From: an uncultured Pelagibacteraceae bacterium
GTDB taxonomy: Bacteria; Pseudomonadota; Alphaproteobacteria; Pelagibacterales; Pelagibacteraceae
Length of the DNA stretch: 64,000 nucleotides
Direction: 5' to 3'
Assembly (NCBI GenBank): GCA_902597875.1
Contig: CACJZK010000001.1
Span: 134,001-198,000 of the forward strand
Part shown: positions 56,525-64,000 of the stretch, piece by piece
How the letters are laid out: the number at the start of each line of letters is the position of its first letter
How positions within the stretch are numbered: position 1 is the stretch's first letter
Notes under the pieces: model-generated
Seen by the model: only the letters and a program-made list of their open reading frames with translations
Told to the model about the DNA's origin: nothing
Database searches by the model: none
Position numbers and translations under genes: made by a program

Positions 56525-58869
56525 TTGCTTAATTTCGGACTATTCACATCTCCAAAAGGTAATATTGAGATAGTAAACATTATTGAATTGTCAGGCTCTA
56601 TATCACGATCAGTATAAAATTCTCTTCTAAAAACTAAACCTGCTTTTAAACAATCATTAAGATATTCGTAACTTAAGTTATAAAATTCTGCAGAGTCAGT
56701 CATTAAGTTTCTTTTAGTTTCAAAAGAAAATTTGCTAGAGTCATTCATCGTTATATCAAAGCCTGTTTTAAGATGTTCCTCTTTACCTATATGGTTTCTC
56801 TTTTCTAGATAACTAATATTAAATTTAGTATTTCCCAATGCATAATTTCCATCTATCTCATTATAATTTATCTCTTGATAGTTTTGATCTATAGAAAATT
56901 TATAATCAAAAGTAGTATTTTCTCCAATATAAAAATTAGTCTCTCCTACAACATCTGAAAATCTCTGGTCCAAAGAGGAAGCCGAGGGAATATCTTGATT
57001 CTCTCTCTCACTTACAACTTGACCTATAGCAAATGAAAATTTTTCTTTTCCTAAAGTACCATCTTTATTCAAATCATTTTTTTTATACTCTACACCAAAA
57101 GAAGTACTAAAACCGTTTTCTATAACGTCAATTTCATTAATCTTATTTATGTCAAATAAATTTGAGTAGTTAAGAAAAATATCTTTATCTACATTTCTCA
57201 TATGTCCAGGAGCGTATCTAACTAAAAGTTTTGGAGTTAATAAATAATTACTTCCTTTTGAAAAATCATTTTTATAAAGCCCTAGTTTAGCCAAGTATCC
57301 CATTACACCTGACACCTCAGAAGAAAGTTCATCTGTTTTATACTCAGAGGTATTTTTGGCGTTATAATTAACTGTCTTTACCTTTCCTATAAATTGATTG
57401 TTTAAAGCGTTACCTAATATCCAGTTATTTGACTCCCAATTTATATCGTTAACAAAAAATTCGGTTTGTTTATTTACATCGTAATTTCTTACTCTAAAAT
57501 TTGAAGTTAAATCAAATATCCCGTATTTTTCATTTACTGCTAAATTTTTTTCAAAAGTTAAGTAAGGGAGAAGATATTCATATTTAGATCTGTCCTCTTT
57601 TGTTAGATCGTCGAAAGCACTTACAGTTGCTCCAAAAAAAAGATCTTCACTTTGATAATCATAGTTAATTGCATTCTCTAAAACGTTAATATCTTTGTCT
57701 GCTAAAGCTGAATCAATATCGTAAACTTTTAGATAAGTGTCATTGGTAACTTTTTGCAATTTTACCTCTAATTGGCTAGCAGCATTATCTTCAGTTTCAA
57801 AATTCATATTAAACCTTGAAAAAAAGTGACTTTTCGAACCCCCAGATTTTTTAACTGAAGTATTTTTGTATCCAGGTGTATGTCCAACATCTACAATTAA
57901 AAAAGAATTTTTAAAGTCTCTTCTATATTCCGCCAACAATAAAGGATTTTCCGAGTAGTATAATTTAGGCGTAATTGTCAAATCTCTATCTTTAGCTATT
58001 GCCCAATAATATGGAATAGATATTCCAGAACCCAAATTTTTGCTATCAGTAAACGATGGCATTAATACACCCGATCTTCTATCTACCGTTGGATCTGGAT
58101 GGGAAAAAATTGGAAAATAAAAAATTGGGAAATCATAAATCTTAAGCGTTGCATCTTTATAATATATTGTTTTCTCAGCAATATCGTGTTCGATTTTTTC
58201 TGACTGCAAAATCCAAGGTGGACATTTTTCCTCACCTCTATCTTTGCAATAAGTGAATACTCCTTTGCTTATTTCACTTTTTTGCTTTGTAAGAACCATC
58301 GTATTTGCGAAAAATCTAGGCTCATTATTTTTATTGATTTTAATATCTTCTTGGTCAAGAAAGGCCTTTACATCTGAGCCAACAATTTTTTCTTTTTTTT
58401 CATCTATATAAATTTCAGAAAAATAATATTTATTATTATTTATATCCTGTATGTTAATATTACCTTTTGAAAAAAACATATTTTTATTTGTAAAATAATT
58501 GAACATCTCGACAAAGATTTTGTTACCATCTTTATCTACAATTATTGTTTCATTATTAGATGAAATAATTTTATTTTTACCGTCATAAGAAATATTTTCT
58601 CCCATTATTTTATATCCTTCTGAGGTGATGATTTCAGTTTTTCCAAAAGTATTTATTAGTTCATTTAACTTATTGTATTTAGCTGACTCAGAAAATAATT
58701 TATTATTTTTTTCATCCTTTGCTTCGACATTTCCTTCCAAAGTAATAACTTCATTTTTTTTGTCTACACTCATTTTGGAAGAATTTATTTCTAATTCTTC
58801 AGCCATCAATGATGATTTATAAATAAAAACGATAAAAAATATTAAATAGAAAATAAAATTATTTCTCAT
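56521..58869 (-). CDS. lptD: LPS-assembly protein LptD
   Basis: Outer membrane beta-barrel that inserts lipopolysaccharide. The 782-residue protein starts with a signal peptide (FIFYLIFFIVFIYKSSLMA), then a LptA/OstA-like jellyroll (KKNEVITLEGNVEAKDEKNNKLFSESAKYNK...) and the large C-terminal barrel (PIFYFPIFSHPDPTVDRRSGVLMPSF marks the domain boundary). Cysteines in TYCKDRGEEKCPPW and a C-terminal DCLKAGLVFRREFY could form the required disulfides. Part of the outer-membrane operon; 11-base overlap with lptG. Confidence 0.93.
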   Translation of the reverse strand: MRNNFIFYLIFFIVFIYKSSLMAEELEINSSKMSVDKKNEVITLEGNVEAKDEKNNKLFSESAKYNKLNELINTFGKTEIITSEGYKIMGENISYDGKNKIISSNNETIIVDKDGNKIFVEMFNYFTNKNMFFSKGNINIQDINNNKYYFSEIYIDEKKEKIVGSDVKAFLDQEDIKINKNNEPRFFANTMVLTKQKSEISKGVFTYCKDRGEEKCPPWILQSEKIEHDIAEKTIYYKDATLKIYDFPIFYFPIFSHPDPTVDRRSGVLMPSFTDSKNLGSGISIPYYWAIAKDRDLTITPKLYYSENPLLLAEYRRDFKNSFLIVDVGHTPGYKNTSVKKSGGSKSHFFSRFNMNFETEDNAASQLEVKLQKVTNDTYLKVYDIDSALADKDINVLENAINYDYQSEDLFFGATVSAFDDLTKEDRSKYEYLLPYLTFEKNLAVNEKYGIFDLTSNFRVRNYDVNKQTEFFVNDINWESNNWILGNALNNQFIGKVKTVNYNAKNTSEYKTDELSSEVSGVMGYLAKLGLYKNDFSKGSNYLLTPKLLVRYAPGHMRNVDKDIFLNYSNLFDINKINEIDVIENGFSTSFGVEYKKNDLNKDGTLGKEKFSFAIGQVVSERENQDIPSASSLDQRFSDVVGETNFYIGENTTFDYKFSIDQNYQEINYNEIDGNYALGNTKFNISYLEKRNHIGKEEHLKTGFDITMNDSSKFSFETKRNLMTDSAEFYNLSYEYLNDCLKAGLVFRREFYTDRDIEPDNSIMFTISILPFGDVNSPKLSK

Positions 58870-59950
58870 TTATTTGTAAAATTCCTATTGAGCAAAAAAG
58901 ACTGATTGCTATTACTGGTATCCATACTGCTAATGTTAAAGATATCCTATCTGTTTGCCCTAAAGCAACAGAGAGGTCTTTAAAATAGTATATTACTACG
59001 CAACATATGATTGATATAAATATATAATAAAGGTTTTGTGGCTTGTTTATAGAACTTACAGTAAATATTGAGGCTAAAACTACCATTAGGAATAAAAATA
59101 CAGGTAATGAAAAAAAGGTATTAATTTTCTCATTAAGCAATTTTTCAGAGTAGCCTTGATTACTAAGATCTTTATATTTTGTAATAAGATTAATAAATGA
59201 AATAGTATCTAAATTTCTATAGAGCTTGTTTAACTTTTCTATATTGTAAATAGAATAAATTTTTTCAGCTTCAACAAACACTGAATTATTTTCATCATTT
59301 TTCAGATCAAATTTATGAACAGTTTCTAATGTCCAAATATTATCTAAAATATTTGCTTTTTCAGCCTCAATTCTTTTAGTTATCTCATATTTTTCTTTAT
59401 CCAATTCGTAAATAGATACGTCTAACAAAAAGTTTTTTTCTACTTTTTTAGCAGTAATAATTCTTAGGTTATCTTTGTAAATTTCCTTAATCCATACACC
59501 ATTTTTATTAATAGAAACAAGGTGATCTACATCTTTAGAATATTTAGCTTTAGTTTCCTCATAATATTTAACCATTGAAGCTGTCAGAGGATTTACTACC
59601 ATAACAACAGCTACTCCAAATAAAAAAGCAGTTATGGATAATATTGAAATTATTTTAAGATTTGAAAATCCAAATACTTTTAACGAGAGCAAGTCACCAC
59701 TGGATTTAATAGAAATTAAATACCACATAGATGCAATAAAAACTACAAACGGAAGCAATTTTACAATCAAATTAGGTATATACATAATTGTAAGTATAAA
59801 AGGTAAGCTTGTATTTTGATTCAGATCTTTGAAAAATTCAATTTCTTCGAAAAGATTAAAAATAACTCCAAGACAAATAAAAATCAATGTCACGTTTATA
59901 ATTATTTTTAAAAAACCAAAAGTTAAATATTTATTTATAACGTTGTTCAT
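58859..59950 (-). CDS. lptG: LPS export system permease LptG
   Basis: Inner-membrane permease that with LptF and the LptB ATPase extracts LPS. The 363-residue protein has six hydrophobic helices around a periplasmic jellyroll domain: NKYLTFGFLKIIINVTLIFICLGVIFNL at the N-terminus, PFVVFIASMWYLISIKSSGDLLSLKVFGFS (coupling region typical of YjgP/YjgQ proteins), and the C-terminal helices ending with a LptG-like AVWIPVIAISLFCSIGIL. Four-base overlap with lptF upstream; LptG is placed second as in other bacteria. Confidence 0.9.
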   Translation of the reverse strand: MNNVINKYLTFGFLKIIINVTLIFICLGVIFNLFEEIEFFKDLNQNTSLPFILTIMYIPNLIVKLLPFVVFIASMWYLISIKSSGDLLSLKVFGFSNLKIISILSITAFLFGVAVVMVVNPLTASMVKYYEETKAKYSKDVDHLVSINKNGVWIKEIYKDNLRIITAKKVEKNFLLDVSIYELDKEKYEITKRIEAEKANILDNIWTLETVHKFDLKNDENNSVFVEAEKIYSIYNIEKLNKLYRNLDTISFINLITKYKDLSNQGYSEKLLNEKINTFFSLPVFLFLMVVLASIFTVSSINKPQNLYYIFISIICCVVIYYFKDLSVALGQTDRISLTLAVWIPVIAISLFCSIGILQINEK

Positions 59951-61077
59951 TTAGTTCTCTCATACGTTAGGCTTCTTAATAATAATAAATATATTATTGG
60001 AGTTAAAACTAGAGGTACGGTAAAATATAAAATAGTATTTATTTTAGATAAACCTGAATATCTAACTAAAATTTCTGCCAAAATAAGAATAATAAAACTG
60101 AAAGCAAAATAAGAATAATTTCTAAAAAATTTGAATTTTCTTTCTCTTTTCTGAATTAATAAAAAACAACATATTAAAGAAACCAAAGGAATATAGAAAG
60201 GCATACCAATTCTTCGAGACATTGTTGCTATTACCTCTTTAGGACAATTTTCTAGAAAATTAATATTAAGAGAAATTTTTTTTGTAACACAGTTTGCTAA
60301 ATCAGATGTAGTTGTTTCTTGTACTTTTGGAGCGACGATTGATCTAGGTTTAAGCGCATCTACCAAGATTTCGGTTTTTTTAAAACTTACATTGTTCAAT
60401 TTACCATTCTTGTCTTGGGTTTGTATAAGACCATCGACTAAAACAAGTTTTTTATTATCTATATATCCTTTTTTTGCAATAACAGTAGTGTTAACAGTTC
60501 TCTCGTTTCCAGCGACTAAACCTTTTAAAAAACCTCCTTCATCTCTTATAAAAATATTGTTCATTTCATTATTAATATTTTTGTTGCCAATGAACATTGT
60601 TAGATCTTTAAATGAGTCACTAAAATCATTAGTCTTAATTACTGAAGACATCGAGTCAAAATCCGATAATCTTATTATTTCTCTAGATTTGTTTAAGGAA
60701 TTTGGAGTAATAAAAGTTGCAAATAGAAGTTGAAAAATAAGTGCTAATAACGATACGAAAAAAAACAGATTTACTAATCGAATTTTATTTACACCTGTTG
60801 TCCATAATATAATAAACTCATTTTGTCTTTCGAATTTAGCAATAGATATAACTAAGGATAAAAGAAATGAAAGGGGTATTAGCTTTGTAATTATACTCGT
60901 TATATTTAATAGGGAAAATAAAAGATAAGTTTTTATAGAGTGTCCATTTTCTACTATTAAATCTAAAAAATTAACTGCTCGTACCGTCCAGGCTATTGCA
61001 GTAAATGCAAACAAAATAATGATAAATGATTTGATTATTTCTATAGTAAAGTACTTATAAATTTTGTTTTTTAGCAT
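59947..61077 (-). CDS. lptF: LPS export system permease LptF
   Basis: Partner permease of LptG (YjgP/YjgQ family). The 376-residue protein has the N-terminal YFTIEIIKSFIIILFAFTAIAWTVRAVNFLDLIVENG, the ERQNEFIILWTTGVNKIRLVNLFF coupling helix (family pattern SELxVLxAxGxS), a periplasmic domain of about 180 residues, and three C-terminal helices. It opens the six-gene reverse operon for LPS export and outer membrane assembly. LptB, LptA and LptC are not in the window. Confidence 0.9.
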   Translation of the reverse strand: MLKNKIYKYFTIEIIKSFIIILFAFTAIAWTVRAVNFLDLIVENGHSIKTYLLFSLLNITSIITKLIPLSFLLSLVISIAKFERQNEFIILWTTGVNKIRLVNLFFFVSLLALIFQLLFATFITPNSLNKSREIIRLSDFDSMSSVIKTNDFSDSFKDLTMFIGNKNINNEMNNIFIRDEGGFLKGLVAGNERTVNTTVIAKKGYIDNKKLVLVDGLIQTQDKNGKLNNVSFKKTEILVDALKPRSIVAPKVQETTTSDLANCVTKKISLNINFLENCPKEVIATMSRRIGMPFYIPLVSLICCFLLIQKRERKFKFFRNYSYFAFSFIILILAEILVRYSGLSKINTILYFTVPLVLTPIIYLLLLRSLTYERTK

Positions 61078-61153
61078 TTGATTTTGTTGTATATATAATT
61101 AAATCAACTATTAAGAAAATTCAATCAATGGTTTAATTATCACAAATTTTCCA

Positions 61154-61182
61154 TTGAATTCTTACATATTTGGTCATATATA
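61154..61182 (+). promoter_or_regulatory. Candidate sigma70 promoter of pepA
   Basis: TTGAAT (61154-61159), 17-base spacer, TATATA (61177-61182). The ATG of pepA is 36 bases downstream. Upstream, TCAATCAATGG (near 61121-61131) and CCATTGAATTC (61151-61161) form an imperfect inverted repeat whose right arm covers the -35; it may be an operator. The same 140-base spacer must also serve lptF on the other strand. Confidence 0.55.
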
Positions 61183-61217
61183 CCTTTCAGTTCGTTATTG
61201 AGAGTAATTAAAAAATT

Positions 61218-62675
61218 ATGTCTATAAAAATAAACTATTCAAAAAAAACAATTAGTAAATCTTCGGCTAATCTAGTTTTATTTTCTAATGATAAATTCAA
61301 CATTAGTGGTTTAAAAAAAAACCTTTCTAACTCTGAATTTTCTTACATAAATGATTTATTAAAAACTAGCGATTTAAAAAAAAACTTATTTGTCTTTGAA
61401 GTTAATTCAAAAAAAAAGATAGTTTTAGTATCGATTAAAAATAACTTAAAAAACTCGGATATAGAAAATTTAGGAGCTGAATTTTATGGACGTGTAAACT
61501 TCGGAAAGAATAGTGAGTATTTCATAATATCTGACAGCATAGCAAGTAAGTATAATAATTTTTTAGGTCATTTTCTTCATGGGCTAAAATTAAAATCTTA
61601 TGAATTTAAAAAATATAAATCAAAAAAAGAATCAAGAATTATTTCTATAAATATAGTTGGAAATAAAAATAAACCATCAGCTCAAAATCAATTAAAATTC
61701 CGTGCTTTAGAAGAAGGAACTTTCTATGCAAGGGATTTAGTTTCAGAACCAGGAAATGTTTTACATCCAGATGAATATGCAAAAAGATTAAGCTCTCTTA
61801 GAAAAAATGGTTTAAAAGTTAATATATATGATGAAAAAAAATTAAAAAAACTTGGAATGAATGCTCTACTTGGTGTGGGCATGGGAAGTGTTAGAGGATC
61901 ATATCTTGTAACAATGGAATGGAATGGAGCAAAAAATAATTCTAAACCTTTAGCATTTGTAGGAAAGGGAGTTACTTTTGACACTGGAGGTTATTCATTA
62001 AAACCAGCAAGATTTATGGAAGATATGACATATGATATGGCTGGCTCAGCTGCCGTAGTTGGTCTAATGAAAAATCTGGCATTAAGAAAAGCAAAAATAA
62101 ACGCCGTAGGTGTTGTAGGGCTTGTAGAGAATATGGTTAGCGGAGTTGCTCAAAGACCCGGAGATATTGTTAAATCTTATAGCGGTAAAACTATAGAAGT
62201 ATTAAATACAGATGCTGAAGGTCGATTAGTTTTAGCAGACGCATTAACTTTTACTGAAAAAAAATTTAAACCAGAATTTATTATTGACTTAGCAACTCTA
62301 ACTGGTGCAATTATAGTTTCTCTGGGATCAGAATATGCCGGACTTTTTTCTAACAATGATAATTTATCTAGACAAATCTTGAATGCTGGTGAAAAAGTTG
62401 AGGAGAAACTATGGAGAATGCCTCTTCATAAAAATTTTGATAAACTTATAGACTCAAAAAATGCCGATATGCAAAATATTAACTATGTTGGAGGAGCAGG
62501 TTCAACTACAGCAGCTCAATTTTTGCAAAGATTTATTTTAAATAAAACTCCATGGGCTCATTTAGACATTGCTGGTATGGCTTTTTCAAAATATGGTGGA
62601 GCTTTAAATTCAAGAGGAGCAACTGGTTTCGGGGTAAGATTATTAAATCAACTAATAGAAGAAAACTACGAATAA
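61218..62675 (+). CDS. pepA: Leucyl aminopeptidase (M17)
   Basis: Two-metal cytosolic aminopeptidase. The 485-residue protein has the catalytic domain KGVTFDTGGYSLKP (metal Lys/Asp), MTYDMAGSAAVVG, and the signature NTDAEGRLVLADAL, followed by ATLTGAIIVSLG and ADMQNINYVGGAGSTTAAQFL. Start ATG 61218. In some bacteria PepA also binds DNA at cer or carAB sites; no such role can be inferred here. The gene is divergent from lptF, a common arrangement (pepA next to lptF in E. coli). Confidence 0.95.
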   Translation: MSIKINYSKKTISKSSANLVLFSNDKFNISGLKKNLSNSEFSYINDLLKTSDLKKNLFVFEVNSKKKIVLVSIKNNLKNSDIENLGAEFYGRVNFGKNSEYFIISDSIASKYNNFLGHFLHGLKLKSYEFKKYKSKKESRIISINIVGNKNKPSAQNQLKFRALEEGTFYARDLVSEPGNVLHPDEYAKRLSSLRKNGLKVNIYDEKKLKKLGMNALLGVGMGSVRGSYLVTMEWNGAKNNSKPLAFVGKGVTFDTGGYSLKPARFMEDMTYDMAGSAAVVGLMKNLALRKAKINAVGVVGLVENMVSGVAQRPGDIVKSYSGKTIEVLNTDAEGRLVLADALTFTEKKFKPEFIIDLATLTGAIIVSLGSEYAGLFSNNDNLSRQILNAGEKVEEKLWRMPLHKNFDKLIDSKNADMQNINYVGGAGSTTAAQFLQRFILNKTPWAHLDIAGMAFSKYGGALNSRGATGFGVRLLNQLIEENYE

Positions 62676-62678
62676 AAA

Positions 62679-63080
62679 GTGGAACAAACCCTATCTATAA
62701 TAAAACCAGACGCAGTTGAAAGAAATCTTGGTGATGAAATTAAAGATATTTTTATAAAAAATCATTTAAAGATAAAAGATAGTAAAAAAATTCATATTTC
62801 GAAAGAAGAAGCCTCTGAATTTTACAAAGTACACCAATCGAAACCCTTCTATGACGCACTATGTTCTTACCTTTCTTCAGGACCAATAATAGTAATGATT
62901 TTAGAGGGAGAGAATGCAATTAAAGAGAATAGGAGATTAATGGGTGCTACAAATCCCAAAGAAGCTGAGGAGGGAACAATAAGAAAACTATACGGTATTT
63001 CTATAGACAAAAACTCAGTACACGGATCAGACTCATTAGAAAATGCAAAAAAAGAAATTAATTTTTTCTTTAAAAATTAA
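62679..63080 (+). CDS. ndk: Nucleoside diphosphate kinase
   Basis: Balances nucleoside triphosphate pools via phosphohistidine. The 133-residue protein has MEQTLSIIKPDAVERN, RRLMGATNPKEAEEGTIRKLYG and the active His115 in NSVHGSDS. It starts with GTG three bases after the pepA stop. The usual FSEREI-like C-terminal tail is replaced by KKEINFFFKN. Stop overlaps purN stop by four bases. Confidence 0.96.
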   Translation: MEQTLSIIKPDAVERNLGDEIKDIFIKNHLKIKDSKKIHISKEEASEFYKVHQSKPFYDALCSYLSSGPIIVMILEGENAIKENRRLMGATNPKEAEEGTIRKLYGISIDKNSVHGSDSLENAKKEINFFFKN

Positions 63081-63640
63081 TATTGTAAAAATATTCTTGT
63101 TATAGCCTCAGAGTAAGCGATATGTTCCATTTTTTGTGTTTTTTTCTTCAATGAATCGATGTTTTCATTTTTAGATATCTCAAAAGATTTTTTTAAAATA
63201 ATTTTTCCAGAGTCGAGTTTTTCATTAACAAAATGAACTGTACATCCCGCCTTTCTTTCTTTATTTTTTAAGATTCTTGCAAATGTGTTAGTACCCTTGT
63301 ATTTTGGCAATAGAGAGGGGTGAATATTAATTATTTTACCCTTAAAATTACTAATAAAATTTTTAGAGAGTATTTTCATATAACCAGCAAGGCAAATAAT
63401 AGAAATATCTTTTTGATTTAAAATTTTTATTAATTGATTTTCATAATTGGTTTTATTTGTATTTATAATTATAAAAGGTATAGAAAATCTTTTAGCTAAA
63501 TTGATCCCTTTCGCATTCTTTTTATTAGAAATAACTAACTTTATATTTATAGGAAAATTATATCTTCTTGAATTTTGAATTAAAATTTTTAAATTTGTTC
63601 CAGTTCCAGAAATAAAAACACACGAATTTTTTTTTACCAT
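63077..63640 (-). CDS. purN: Phosphoribosylglycinamide formyltransferase
   Basis: Transfers a formyl group from 10-formyl-THF to GAR in purine synthesis. The 187-residue protein has the PRPP-side motif CVFISGTGTNLKILI (G-x-G-[ST]NL), CLAGYMKILS, and INIHPSLLPKYKGTNTF with the catalytic Asn/His, then VHFVNEKLDSGKIILKKS with the Asp. It is fed by Fhs-derived formyl-THF. Overlaps the purM end by seven bases. Confidence 0.94.
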   Translation of the reverse strand: MVKKNSCVFISGTGTNLKILIQNSRRYNFPINIKLVISNKKNAKGINLAKRFSIPFIIINTNKTNYENQLIKILNQKDISIICLAGYMKILSKNFISNFKGKIINIHPSLLPKYKGTNTFARILKNKERKAGCTVHFVNEKLDSGKIILKKSFEISKNENIDSLKKKTQKMEHIAYSEAITRIFLQY

Positions 63641-64000
63641 TTCATTTCATTTATTAAATTAAATCTTTTTTTACCTTTTGAAATATAACCAATCTCAAAA
63701 GGAGAATTATCTTTTTTAAAATATTTTTTTATCTTATTAATGTTATTTTTTTTTATAATTATGCAAAATCCGATCCCACAATTAAAAGTATTTAGCATTT
63801 CTCTATCAGAAATATTTTTTCTTTTTAACCATTTGAAAATATTTTTAATCTTAATTTTTGATAAATCTATATTAATACATAGATCTTGAGGAACCGATCG
63901 CGCCAGATTTTCAAACAAACCTCCTCCTGTAATATGAGCGGCAGAATTAATTAAATTATTCTTACACAAACCTAATATTTCTTTAGTATAAATTTTTGTG
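63634..64000 (-). CDS. purM: Phosphoribosylformylglycinamidine cyclo-ligase, C-terminal part
   Basis: AIR synthase, fifth step of purine synthesis; the gene runs out of the window at the right edge. The visible 120 or so residues begin TKIYTKEILGLCKNNLINSAAHITGGGLFENLARSVP, the typical PurM C-terminal domain (YxKxxL...AHITGGG), with DREMLNTFNCGIGFCIII (family MxRTFNxGxGM). The TTG at 63969 is internal, not a start. Co-directional with purN. Confidence 0.92.
   Translation of the reverse strand, partial: TKIYTKEILGLCKNNLINSAAHITGGGLFENLARSVPQDLCINIDLSKIKIKNIFKWLKRKNISDREMLNTFNCGIGFCIIIKKNNINKIKKYFKKDNSPFEIGYISKGKKRFNLINEMKW

Noticed and set aside
1-64000. CRISPR arrays, transposons, prophage or integrative elements
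   Set aside because: I saw no regularly spaced repeats, transposase, integrase, phage structural genes or att-like duplications at the tRNA.

Overview
The window reads as a chromosomal segment of a SAR11 (Pelagibacterales, 'Candidatus Pelagibacter'-like) alphaproteobacterium. The basis is very AT-rich DNA (roughly 30% G+C by eye), very short spacers, neighbouring genes that touch or overlap by a few bases, a proteorhodopsin gene followed by ferredoxin and ferredoxin reductase genes, an alphaproteobacterial-type DksA, a eukaryote-like NADP isocitrate dehydrogenase and an S6-S18-L9-DnaB block. This is inference from gene content and composition; no database search was possible. I see no insertion sequence, prophage, CRISPR array or rRNA gene. 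Apart from the broken bamB locus, no stretch longer than about 230 bases lacks a gene.

Layout. 1-4.6 kb: 3' end of dxs (isoprenoid precursors), aroC, pdxH and ispB. 4.8-11.2 kb: a co-directional run sohB-like protease, glyQ, glyS and pyruvate phosphate dikinase. 11.2-13.0 kb: nadA-nadC (reverse). 13.06-13.33 kb: tRNA-Leu(GAG) and an unlisted 46-residue membrane peptide gene. 13.3-19.7 kb: fhs and ygfZ (reverse), pyrC and a cupredoxin (forward), and a propionyl/acetyl-CoA synthetase (reverse). 19.7-22.7 kb: the light/redox module, with an unusually GC-rich leader, a blue-type proteorhodopsin (Gln at the tuning site), a terminator, then ferredoxin, ferredoxin-NADP reductase and a glutathione transferase. 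22.7-26.2 kb: zinc-less DksA, two membrane/cell-surface glycosyltransferases and a TSUP exporter. 26.3-32.3 kb: GFA-family protein, a glycerate-kinase-like P-loop kinase, TolC, recA, an AldB-type aldehyde dehydrogenase and DUF779. 32.3-38.3 kb: alaS, icd, psd-pssA-rlmE. 38.3-41.4 kb: guaB lacking its CBS domains, a secreted TPR protein and guaA. 41.4-43.4 kb: a YfgM-like protein and a bamB gene interrupted by one in-frame stop. 43.4-50.4 kb (reverse): purF, cvpA, RND exporter, dnaB, rplI, rpsR, rpsF. 50.5-53.9 kb: a family-2 glycosyltransferase, fabD-fabG-acpP-gmk. 53.9-61.1 kb (reverse): the outer-membrane biogenesis operon lptF-lptG-lptD-surA-pdxA-rsmA. 61.2-64 kb: pepA, ndk, and purN with the end of purM.

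Functionally this is a housekeeping core (aminoacyl-tRNA synthesis, purine and pyrimidine synthesis, NAD, PLP and one-carbon cofactors, lipid and LPS export) around a light-energy and redox module. The observations most worth following up are the structured leader and 18-bp palindrome before proteorhodopsin, the CBS-less IMP dehydrogenase, the in-frame stop in bamB, the missing fabF/mltG between acpP and gmk, the perfect hairpin in front of the DUF779 gene, and a possible LexA site at recA.
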